A DNA stretch of 64,000 bases, from the NCBI RefSeq assembly GCF_001417735.1, contig NZ_BBUZ01000023.1:595570-659569 (forward strand), given 5' to 3'. Shown here in pieces: positions 48,786 to 56,564 of the stretch; position 1 is the stretch's first letter, and each line of letters opens with the position of its first letter. Below the pieces are notes generated by a model that worked only from the letters and a program-made list of their open reading frames with translations, was not told the origin of the DNA and ran no database searches. This DNA is from Streptomyces sp. NBRC 110028 (lineage in GTDB: Bacteria > Actinomycetota > Actinomycetes > Streptomycetales > Streptomycetaceae). Made by a program: the position numbers and the translations under genes.

Positions 48786-51040
48786 GCGGCGGCAGACCGC
48801 CGAAGCTGCCACGGCCACGCGGCCGCAGACTCCCGACAACCGGCAAGAAGACGCCCGGAAGGACACACTCCGGCAGGCCGGCCAAGTCCCGCAAGCTCCA
48901 CACGTCCCGCAAGCTCCGCACGTCCCGGACGTCCCGGACGTCCCGCACCCGGATGGCCTTCGCCCTGGCCACGCTCCTCGCGCTGGTGTGCGCCCTGCTG
49001 CTGGACGGCTATCTGTACGCCGAGATCGGCAACGACGCCCGGGTGCACGCCGCGCATTCGTACCGCACCGTGCCCGAGCGGCTGCGCAGCGGCGGCCCGG
49101 TCATCACCTTCGACCGGAAGGGGAAGGCGACCGAACACCCCATCCCCGCCAAGACCATCGCGCTGACCTTCGACGACGGACCGGACCCGCGCTGGACCCC
49201 GGAGATCCTGGCCGTGCTGCGCGAGCACCACGTGCCGGGGACGTTCTTCGTGCTGGGCCAGATGGTGGTGCGCCATCCGGGGCTGGTGCGCCGGATGGTG
49301 GCCGCCGGCCATGAGGTCGGGGTGCACACCTTCTCCCATGTCGACCTGTCCTACCAGGACAGGCAGCGGATGAACCGCGAACTGGCCCAGTCCCAACTGG
49401 CGCTGGCGGGCGCGGCGGGTGTCACCAGTTCGCTGTTCCGGGCGCCGTACGCCTCGGAGGTCTCCGCGCTGGACGACCGCACCTGGCCGGTCCAGCGGCA
49501 TGTGGGCGCCGAGGGCTATGTCAGCGCGTTCGTGGACACCGACAGCGAGGACTGGCGGCGGCCCCCGGTCAAGGAGATCGTCCAGAACGCCACCCCGCGC
49601 GGCACGAAGGGCGCGTCGGTGCTCTTCCACGACGCGGGCGGCAACCGCTCGCGGACCGTGAAGGCCCTGGAGCGCTACATCCACCGGATGGCGGCGCGCG
49701 GCTACTCCTTCACCACCATCACCGGCGCGCTCGGCGCCAAGAGCGCCAACCACCCGGCCCCCGCCCTGCGGGTGTGGGAGGGCCGGACGCTGATCTGGGC
49801 CGCGCTGGCCACCCAGTACGCGCTGCCGGTGCTCATCGGGCTGCTGGGGGTCGTCGGCTTCGCGGTGTCCGGCCGGCTGCTGCTGATGCTGGGCCTGGCC
49901 TGGTGGCACCGCCGCACCCGGGACCGGCGGCGCTACACCCTGGTGCAGGAGGTGGGCGACCCGGTGAGCGTCATCGTGCCCGCGTACAACGAGAAGGAGT
50001 GCATCGCCCACACCCTGAACTCGCTGGCCGCCTCCACCCATCCGGCCGAGATCGTGGTGGTGGACGACGGCTCGACCGACGGCACGGGGGACATCGTGGA
50101 GGCGATGGGGCTGCCCCACGTACGGGTGCTGCGGCAGCCGAACGCGGGCAAGCCCGCCGCGCTGAACAACGGCATCGCGAACGCCCGCCACGAGCTGATC
50201 GTGATGATGGACGGCGACACCGTGTTCGAGCCCACCACCATCCGGGAGCTGGTCCGCCCCTTCGCCGACTCCCGGGTCGGCGCGGTCGCGGGCAACGCCA
50301 AGGTCGGCAACCGCCATCGGCTGATCGGCGTCTGGCAGCACATCGAGTACGTGATGGGCTTCAACCTCGACCGGCGGATGTACGACCTGCTGCGCTGCAT
50401 GCCCACCATCCCCGGCGCGATCGGCGCCTTCCGCCGCCGCGCGCTGCTGGACGCCGGGGGCATGAGCGCCGACACCCTGGCCGAGGACACCGACATCACC
50501 ATCGCGCTGCACCGGGCCGGGTGGCAGGTGGTGTACCAGGAGCACGCCCGCGCCTGGACCGAGGCGCCGGGCACCCTGGGCCAGCTGTGGAAGCAGCGCT
50601 ACCGGTGGAGCTACGGCACCATGCAGGCGCTGTGGAAGCACCGCCGCGCGCTAATCGACCGGGGGCCCTCGGGGCGGTTCGGCCGGGTGGGGCTGCCGCT
50701 GGTGGTGCTCTTCCAGATCCTCACCCCGCTGTTCGCGCCGCTGATCGACCTGTTCACGCTGTACGGGGTGATCTTCGTGGACCCGGTGCGGTCGCTCACG
50801 GCGTGGGGCGCGCTGCTGCTGGTGCAGCTGCTGGGCGCGGCGTACGCCTTCCGGCTGGACGGCGAGCGGTACCGGGTGCTGGCCGTACTGCCGCTCCAGC
50901 AGATCGTCTACCGCCAGCTGATGTACCTGGTGCTGCTGCATTCGTGCGTGACGGCCGCCACCGGCGCCCTGCTGCCCTGGCAGAAGCTCAAGCGCACCGG
51001 TGAGGTGGAGGCCCCGCGCGCCCCGGAGGCCGTACGGTGA
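48782..51040 (+). CDS. NodB deacetylase - GT2 polysaccharide synthase fusion (MatB-like)
   Basis: 752-aa membrane enzyme. After a basic Ser/Thr/Arg repeat leader and a helix (about 58-80), an outer NodB polysaccharide deacetylase carries TFDDGP (about 129), HTFSH (about 182), RAPY, the DSEDW segment and FHDAGG. Two helices (about 336-377) lead to a cytoplasmic processive GT2 domain with VIVPAYNE (about 398), VDDGSTDGT, the DGD metal motif (about 478), AEDTD (about 568) and QRYRWSYG (about 605). C-terminal helices form the export channel. The architecture fits synthesis and partial deacetylation of a beta-linked GlcNAc polymer (PNAG or chitin-like), as reported for MatB. Coupled to the upstream gene by ATGA. 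Confidence 0.9.
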   Translation: MSGGRPPKLPRPRGRRLPTTGKKTPGRTHSGRPAKSRKLHTSRKLRTSRTSRTSRTRMAFALATLLALVCALLLDGYLYAEIGNDARVHAAHSYRTVPERLRSGGPVITFDRKGKATEHPIPAKTIALTFDDGPDPRWTPEILAVLREHHVPGTFFVLGQMVVRHPGLVRRMVAAGHEVGVHTFSHVDLSYQDRQRMNRELAQSQLALAGAAGVTSSLFRAPYASEVSALDDRTWPVQRHVGAEGYVSAFVDTDSEDWRRPPVKEIVQNATPRGTKGASVLFHDAGGNRSRTVKALERYIHRMAARGYSFTTITGALGAKSANHPAPALRVWEGRTLIWAALATQYALPVLIGLLGVVGFAVSGRLLLMLGLAWWHRRTRDRRRYTLVQEVGDPVSVIVPAYNEKECIAHTLNSLAASTHPAEIVVVDDGSTDGTGDIVEAMGLPHVRVLRQPNAGKPAALNNGIANARHELIVMMDGDTVFEPTTIRELVRPFADSRVGAVAGNAKVGNRHRLIGVWQHIEYVMGFNLDRRMYDLLRCMPTIPGAIGAFRRRALLDAGGMSADTLAEDTDITIALHRAGWQVVYQEHARAWTEAPGTLGQLWKQRYRWSYGTMQALWKHRRALIDRGPSGRFGRVGLPLVVLFQILTPLFAPLIDLFTLYGVIFVDPVRSLTAWGALLLVQLLGAAYAFRLDGERYRVLAVLPLQQIVYRQLMYLVLLHSCVTAATGALLPWQKLKRTGEVEAPRAPEAVR

Positions 51041-51118
51041 CCCACCTCACCGCTCGGTCTGCGGCGGTGCGGGAAGACGGCGGGGAAAGACAACGCTGTC
51101 GTGCACGGAGGTGTCCTG

Positions 51119-52510
51119 ATGACCGAAGAGAGCTACCGGACCGAGCACGACTCCATGGGTGAGGTGCGGGTGCCGGCGCACGCCAAGTGGCGGGCGCAGA
51201 CCCAGCGCGCGGTGGAGAACTTCCCCGTCAGCGGGCAGCGCCTGGAGCGGGCGCACATCGAGGCGCTGGCCCGGATCAAGGCCGCGGCGGCCGCGGTCAA
51301 CGCCGAGCTGGGCGTGGTGGAGACCGACATGGCGGCGGCGATCGCGGAGGCGGCCGTGGAGGTCGCCGAGGGCCGCTGGGACGAGCACTTCCCGGTGGAC
51401 GTGTTCCAGACCGGCTCCGGCACCTCGTCCAACATGAACACCAACGAGGTGCTGGCCACCCTCGCGACCGAGCGGCTGGGCCGCCCGGTGCACCCCAACG
51501 ACCATGTGAACGCGAGCCAGTCGTCCAACGACGTCTTCCCGTCCTCCATCCACGTCGCCGCCACCGCGGCCGTCACCGCCGACCTCATCCCGGCGCTGGA
51601 GCACCTGGCGGAGGCGCTGGAGCGCAAGGAGGCCGAGTTCGCCGAGGTGGTGAAGGCAGGGCGCACCCATCTGATGGACGCGACCCCGGTGACGCTGGGC
51701 CAGGAGTTCGGCGGCTACGCGGCGCAGGTGCGGTACGGGGTGGAGCGGCTGCGCGCCGCGCTTCCCCGGCTGGCGGAACTGCCGCTGGGCGGCACCGCCG
51801 TGGGCACCGGCATCAACACCCCGCCCGGTTTCCCGGCCGCGGTCATCGCCGAGCTGGCCCGGGCCACCGGGCTGCCGCTGACCGAGGCCCGGAACCACTT
51901 CGAGGCGCAGGGAGCGCGGGACGGGCTGGTGGAGACGTCCGGTCAGCTGCGGACCATCGCGGTCGGCCTCACCAAGATCGCCAACGATCTGCGCTGGATG
52001 GCATCGGGCCCGCGCACCGGTCTCGCCGAGATCGCGCTGCCCGATCTGCAGCCCGGCTCGTCGATCATGCCGGGGAAGGTCAACCCGGTGATCCCCGAGG
52101 CCGTCCTGATGGTCGCGGCCCAAGTCACCGGCAACGACGCGACCGTCGCCATGGCCGGGGCCGCCGGGAACTTCGAACTGAACGTGATGCTCCCGGTGAT
52201 CGCCAAGAATCTGCTGGAATCGATCCGGCTGCTGACCAGCGCCTCCCGGCTGCTGGCCGACCGCACGATCGACGGGATCACGGCCAACGCGGAGCGGGCC
52301 CGGGAGTACGCCGAGTCCTCGCCGTCCGTCGTCACGCCACTGGGCCGCTACCTCGGCTACGAGGAGGCGGCGAAGGTCGCCAAGAAGTCCCTGGCCGAGC
52401 GGAAGACCATCCGCGAGGTGGTGCTGGAGTCGGGCTATGTGGAGCGCGGGCTGCTGACCCGGGAGCAGTTGGACGAGGCGCTGGACGTGCTGCGCATGAC
52501 GCGTCCGTAA
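51119..52510 (+). CDS. fumC: Class II fumarate hydratase
   Basis: Iron-independent fumarase, 463 aa, of the fumarase/aspartase superfamily. The signature [11 protein letters not shown] (the mobile SS loop) is near residue 317. [20 protein letters not shown] near 125, [14 protein letters not shown] near 97 and [20 protein letters not shown] near 181 complete the active site. The ATG at 51119 has GGAGGT six bases upstream; an in-frame GTG at 51101 would give six extra residues and overlies that site. It lies 78 bp after the NodB-GT2 gene and may be partly cotranscribed with it. Confidence 0.97.
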   Translation: MTEESYRTEHDSMGEVRVPAHAKWRAQTQRAVENFPVSGQRLERAHIEALARIKAAAAAVNAELGVVETDMAAAIAEAAVEVAEGRWDEHFPVDVFQTGSGTSSNMNTNEVLATLATERLGRPVHPNDHVNASQSSNDVFPSSIHVAATAAVTADLIPALEHLAEALERKEAEFAEVVKAGRTHLMDATPVTLGQEFGGYAAQVRYGVERLRAALPRLAELPLGGTAVGTGINTPPGFPAAVIAELARATGLPLTEARNHFEAQGARDGLVETSGQLRTIAVGLTKIANDLRWMASGPRTGLAEIALPDLQPGSSIMPGKVNPVIPEAVLMVAAQVTGNDATVAMAGAAGNFELNVMLPVIAKNLLESIRLLTSASRLLADRTIDGITANAERAREYAESSPSVVTPLGRYLGYEEAAKVAKKSLAERKTIREVVLESGYVERGLLTREQLDEALDVLRMTRP

Positions 52511-52578
52511 GCCCCTGTTGTACTGTGCGTGCGGCATAGGTCACGGCACGGCGGCCCCGTCGCACCTAAGATCTGCTC

Positions 52579-53280
52579 ATGACAGCGGACATCGCGGAGA
52601 CGAGGGGCATGGCGGGCGGCGCCCGATGGGCGCCGGGGGATCACATCCTCTGGCGTTATCGGGCCAACGCCTCCGACGCCATTCACATCTGCCGTCCGGT
52701 GACCGTCGTCCGGGACTCCTCCGAGTTACTGGCCGTCTGGCTGGCACCCGGCACGGCGTGTGTGAAGCCGCAGCTCGCGGACGGTACGCAGGTGCACCGC
52801 GAGCCGCTGTCCACGCGCTACACCAAGCCGCGCGTCACCGCGCTGTCCCAGTGGTTCGGCACCGGGGTGCTCAAGCTCGCCCGGCCCGGCGACCCCTGGT
52901 CGGTGTGGCTGTTCTGGGAGCGTGACTGGCGCTTCAAGAACTGGTACGTGAACCTGGAGGAGCCGCTGGCCCGCTGGAGCGGCGGGGTGGACTCCGAGGA
53001 CCACTTCCTGGACATCGCGGTCTACCCGGACCGGAGCTGGGAATGGAAGGACGAGGACGAGTTCGCGCAGGCGCAGCGGGCCGGTCTGATGCCCGGTGAG
53101 CAGGCCGAGCGGGTGCGGGCGGCGGGCCGGGCCGCCGTGCGGCTCATCGACTCCTGGGACGCTCCGTTCCGGGAGGGGTGGGAGGAGTGGCGCCCGGACC
53201 CGTCGTGGACGGTCCCCGTCCTCCCGGCGGACTGGGACCGTATCGACAGGGGGCGTACGTCGGCGCACTCGAGGTCCTGA
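52579..53280 (+). CDS. DUF402-domain protein, FomD-like, with a TTA codon
   Basis: 233 aa. An N-terminal beta-rich part (WAPGDHILWRYRANASDAIH) leads to the DUF402 barrel with DWRFKNWYVNLEEPLARWSG, VDSEDHFLDIAVYPDRSWEW and KDEDEFAQAQRAGLM. The acidic residues and the W-NWYVN core are those of DUF402 nucleotide hydrolases such as FomD, which cleave nucleoside diphosphates or cytidylyl adducts. The family is cytoplasmic and metal-dependent. The codon at 52726-52728 (residue 50) is TTA, so translation should depend on bldA. The function in vivo is not known. Confidence 0.85.
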   Translation: MTADIAETRGMAGGARWAPGDHILWRYRANASDAIHICRPVTVVRDSSELLAVWLAPGTACVKPQLADGTQVHREPLSTRYTKPRVTALSQWFGTGVLKLARPGDPWSVWLFWERDWRFKNWYVNLEEPLARWSGGVDSEDHFLDIAVYPDRSWEWKDEDEFAQAQRAGLMPGEQAERVRAAGRAAVRLIDSWDAPFREGWEEWRPDPSWTVPVLPADWDRIDRGRTSAHSRS

Positions 53281-53414
53281 ACCTCTTGTTGTGTCCCCGT
53301 GTTTCAAACGTAGGATCGTCGTCCGGAACACTGCACATGCGGGAAACAAGACATAGGCGCAACTCACGGACGATGCGCATGATCTGACGCAATGTCACAG
53401 GAGGGGCGGGAGTC

Positions 53415-54134
53415 GTGAGCGGTGAGGACGACTACGGCGACGGCTATGCGGGCTATGAGGACTTCGACCGCCTGGCGCTCGACCGCAGCGGTCAGGCAGA
53501 GGCGTTCGACGCCATAGGCGACCGGTACGACGACGCCTTCCCCCATAAGGAAGGCCAGGTCGCGGCCGGTCAATGGCTGGCCGACACGCTGCCGCCCGGT
53601 TCCCGCGTGCTCGACGTCGGCTGCGGTACGGGACTGCCCACGGCCCGTCAGCTGACGGAGGCCGGACACCGGGTGACGGGCATCGACATCTCACCGGGGA
53701 TGCTGAAGCTGGCCCGGGACAACGTCCCGGACGCCGAATTCCACCAAGTGGACATCGTCGACCTCAGAGTCGGCGGCCGGTACGGCCCCGGGGGATCCCG
53801 GGAACTCGGCCCCTTCGACGGCATCGCCGCCTACTTCTCGCTGCTGCTGCTGCCCCGCCCGGAGATCCCGTACGCCCTGCGCGCCCTGCACGCCGTGCTG
53901 AGACCCGGAGGACTGCTGGGACTCGCCATGGTCGAGGCGGACGTCGACGACTTCGCCATCCCGTTCCTCGGCAACTCGGTCCGGGTATCGGGTTATCTGC
54001 GGGAAGAACTTCGACAGGTCGTGACCGATGCGGGCTTCGAGATCGCCGGGGAGGACTCGCACGCGTACGCCCCGGCCAGCACGGACGTACCACCCGAGAT
54101 CCAGCTCTATCTGAACTGCCGACGACGTGCCTGA
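53415..54134 (+). CDS. Class I SAM-dependent methyltransferase
   Basis: 239 aa. The SAM motif is intact: VLDVGCGTGLPTARQLTEAG (motif I, about 65-85), VTGIDISPGMLKLARDN (acidic loop) and GPFDGIAAYFSLLLLP (motif II), with ALHAVLRPGGLLGLAMVEAD as motif III. The substrate cannot be inferred; similar proteins methylate small molecules or quinone precursors. The GTG at 53415 has AGGAGGGG upstream. The gene stands alone between two intergenic gaps, with a hairpin at its end. Confidence 0.9.
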   Translation: MSGEDDYGDGYAGYEDFDRLALDRSGQAEAFDAIGDRYDDAFPHKEGQVAAGQWLADTLPPGSRVLDVGCGTGLPTARQLTEAGHRVTGIDISPGMLKLARDNVPDAEFHQVDIVDLRVGGRYGPGGSRELGPFDGIAAYFSLLLLPRPEIPYALRALHAVLRPGGLLGLAMVEADVDDFAIPFLGNSVRVSGYLREELRQVVTDAGFEIAGEDSHAYAPASTDVPPEIQLYLNCRRRA

Positions 54135-54140
54135 CACTCG

Positions 54141-54168
54141 GTGCGCCCCCGACGAGACGGGGGCGCAC
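54141..54168 (+). terminator. Terminator of the methyltransferase gene
   Basis: GTGCGCCCCCG (54141-54151) and CGGGGGCGCAC (54158-54168), perfect 11-bp stem, 6-nt loop, 6 bp after the methyltransferase stop. Confidence 0.7.
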
Positions 54169-54194
54169 GGCCCCGGACGGATGGAAACCCACGC

Positions 54195-56498
54195 GTGACG
54201 GAGCACCCCACCCCCCACAACAGGCGACAGGCCACCACCCCTGCCGCCGCCTCGGGCATGCCCGAGGACGCGCACGGCGCGGTCCCGGACCCGCGGACCG
54301 CCGTGCGGCAGACGGCAGCCCCCGGCCAGGAGCCGGGCGGCGGCCGGCCGCGTCCCGCCTTCCCCGCGGACGGCCCGTCGGCCGCCCCGGGCCCCGGCGG
54401 CGCCCCGGACCCGGAGCCGGACGGCGCCGGGGGAGACGCCCGGCCACGGCCCGGGCGCCGCGGCGGAGGGACCAAGCGCGCCGGTGACGGGACGCAGCGC
54501 CGGAGCACGGCGCAGAGCGAGCAGCCGGAGCACGGCACACCGGAGGGCGAGCCTGTGTGGGACGCGGACCGCAATGCCGCTTCAGGCGCGGCGAGCCGAC
54601 CCGGGGCCCGGGACGACGCCCCCAGCACCACGGCGGGCGAGCACCCGGCCCCGGCGCAGCCGGACGGGGGCACGTCGGCGGGCACGGCCGCGGCCGCCGG
54701 TGAGGTCGCGTACACCACCCCCGAGGGCGGGATGCCCGCCGTACCGCCCTCGACCGCGCCCGGCGCCGACAGCACCGCCGCCGTGCGGGACCGGAGCGGG
54801 GACCGGCTGCGGTTCGTCGGGGCGGCGACGCGGCGCATCGCGCGCGGCATCGACCTCGACGAGATCGTGCTCGGCCTGTGCCGGGCCACCGTGCCCACCT
54901 TCGCCGACGCGATCCTGGTCTATCTGCGCGATCCGCTGCCGGTCGGCGACGAGCGCCCGGTCGGCCCGGTGGTGCTGCGGCTGCGCCGTACCGACCGGAT
55001 CCCGCTGGACCCGGACACCGAGAGCGGGCGGCTGCCGCTGATGTCCTCGCAGCCCGATCTGGCGCCCGCCGTGGGCGGCGGACCCGCCGCCGAGCTGTGC
55101 GAGGTGGAGGCGGGCGGTCCGCTGGCCGAGGTGTTGCGCGGGGTGCGGCCGGTGTTCGGCGACTCGCAGGCCGCCCGCGCCGCGCTGCCCGAACTCCTCG
55201 GCGAGGGGCCGTCGGTGGCGACCGGCCAGCGCACCGTGCTGGCCCCGCTGCGCGGCCGCCGCCGGGTGATCGGCGCGGCCGTGTTCGTACGCCGCCCGGA
55301 CCGGCCGCCGTTCGAACCGGACGATCTGCTGGTCGCCGCCCAGCTGGCCACCCACACCGCGCTCGGCGTCGACAAGGCGGTGCTGTACGGGCGCGAGGTC
55401 TACATCGCGGACGAGCTGCAGCGCACCATGCTGCCCGACTCGCTGCCCCAGCCCACCGGCGTCCGGCTGGCCAGCCGCTATCTGCCCGCGGCCGAGACCG
55501 CCCGGGTCGGCGGCGACTGGTACGACGCGATCCCGCTGCCCGGCAACCGGGTGGCGCTGGTGGTCGGCGACGTGATGGGCCACTCCATGACCTCGGCCGC
55601 GATCATGGGCCAGCTGCGCACGACCGCGCAGACCCTGGCCGGGCTCGACCTGCCGCCGCAGGAGGTGCTGCACCACCTCGACGAGCAGGCCCAGCGGCTC
55701 GGCACCGACCGCATGGCCACCTGCCTGTACGCGGTCTACGACCCCGTCGCGCACCGCATCATGGTCGCCAACGCGGGCCACCCGCCGCCCCTGCTGCTGC
55801 ACCGCGGCGGCCGCGCCGAGGTGCTGCGGGTGCCGCCGGGGGCGCCGATCGGGGTCGGCGGCGTCGACTTCGAGGCAGTCGAACTGGACGCGCCCGCCGG
55901 GGCCACCCTCATGCTCTACACCGACGGCCTGGTCGAGTCGCGGATGCGCGACGTGTGGACCGGGATCGAGCAGCTGCGCGAGCGGCTGACCGCCACCGCC
56001 CGGCTCACCGGCCCCAACCCGCCGCCGCTGGAGCCGCTGTGCGACGAGGTGCTGGACATGCTCGGGCCCGGCGACCGCGACGACGACGTGGCGCTCCTCG
56101 CGGCCCGCTTCGAGGGCATCGCGCCCAGCGACGTCGCGTACTGGTTCCTGGACCCCAAGGCCCAGACCGCCGGACAGGCCCGCCGCCTGGCCCGCCGGGC
56201 GCTGACCCGCTGGGACCTGGAAGACCTGACGGACGCGGTGGAGCTGCTGGTCAGCGAGGTGGTCACCAACGCCGTACGGTACGCGGAGCGGCCCATCACC
56301 CTGCGCCTGCTGCGCACCGACGTGCTGCGCTGCGAGGTCGGCGACGACGTGCCGCAGCTGCCCCGGCTGCGCCAGGCCCGGCCCTCCGACGAGGGCGGCC
56401 GCGGGCTGTACCTGGTCAACCGGATGGCCCGCCGGTGGGGTGCGACCCGGCTGTCCACGGGCAAGGTCGTCTGGTTCGAACTGGCCATGCCGAACTGA
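54195..56498 (+). CDS. GAF-SpoIIE phosphatase fused to an RsbW-like ATPase domain
   Basis: 767 aa. The first about 200 residues are disordered and rich in Pro, Gly, Ala and Glu. A GAF-like domain follows (about 215-410; RFVGAATRRIARGIDLDEIV; TVLAPLRGRRRVIGAAVFVR). The SpoIIE/PP2C phosphatase comes next (about 415-650; LQRTMLPDSLPQPTGVRLAS, GGDWYDAIPLPGNRVALVVG, VMLYTDGLVESR-like LMLYTDGLVESRM, DRDDDVALLAARF). The ATPase domain ends the protein (LVSEVVTNAVRYAERP; DEGGRGLYLVNRMARRWG; GKVVWFELAMPN). This is the second such signalling enzyme in the window. The GTG at 54195 is chosen because an earlier GTG at 54141 lies in the terminator of the methyltransferase gene; no strong ribosome site supports either, so the start is uncertain. 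Confidence 0.88.
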   Translation: MTEHPTPHNRRQATTPAAASGMPEDAHGAVPDPRTAVRQTAAPGQEPGGGRPRPAFPADGPSAAPGPGGAPDPEPDGAGGDARPRPGRRGGGTKRAGDGTQRRSTAQSEQPEHGTPEGEPVWDADRNAASGAASRPGARDDAPSTTAGEHPAPAQPDGGTSAGTAAAAGEVAYTTPEGGMPAVPPSTAPGADSTAAVRDRSGDRLRFVGAATRRIARGIDLDEIVLGLCRATVPTFADAILVYLRDPLPVGDERPVGPVVLRLRRTDRIPLDPDTESGRLPLMSSQPDLAPAVGGGPAAELCEVEAGGPLAEVLRGVRPVFGDSQAARAALPELLGEGPSVATGQRTVLAPLRGRRRVIGAAVFVRRPDRPPFEPDDLLVAAQLATHTALGVDKAVLYGREVYIADELQRTMLPDSLPQPTGVRLASRYLPAAETARVGGDWYDAIPLPGNRVALVVGDVMGHSMTSAAIMGQLRTTAQTLAGLDLPPQEVLHHLDEQAQRLGTDRMATCLYAVYDPVAHRIMVANAGHPPPLLLHRGGRAEVLRVPPGAPIGVGGVDFEAVELDAPAGATLMLYTDGLVESRMRDVWTGIEQLRERLTATARLTGPNPPPLEPLCDEVLDMLGPGDRDDDVALLAARFEGIAPSDVAYWFLDPKAQTAGQARRLARRALTRWDLEDLTDAVELLVSEVVTNAVRYAERPITLRLLRTDVLRCEVGDDVPQLPRLRQARPSDEGGRGLYLVNRMARRWGATRLSTGKVVWFELAMPN

Positions 56499-56539
56499 GC
56501 CGCCCGGCACCTTCCGTGCGGGAAGGTGCCGGGCGGCTC
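56497..56539. terminator. Bidirectional terminator, 19-bp perfect stem
   Basis: GAGCCGCCCGGCACCTTCC (56497-56515) and GGAAGGTGCCGGGCGGCTC (56521-56539) with a 5-nt loop. It begins within the stop codon region of the phosphatase gene and faces the converging penicillin-binding protein gene. Confidence 0.8.
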
Positions 56540-56564
56540 GGGGCGTCTCCGTCGGGCCGGGTGG

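Noticed and set aside
48488..50641. Minus-strand open frame of about 700 codons opposite the NodB-GT2 gene
   Set aside because: The plus strand carries complete NodB and GT2 motifs; the minus reading shows only antisense composition bias.
54141..54194. Earlier GTG start for the second SpoIIE phosphatase gene
   Set aside because: It would lie within the terminator hairpin of the methyltransferase gene and lacks a ribosome site.
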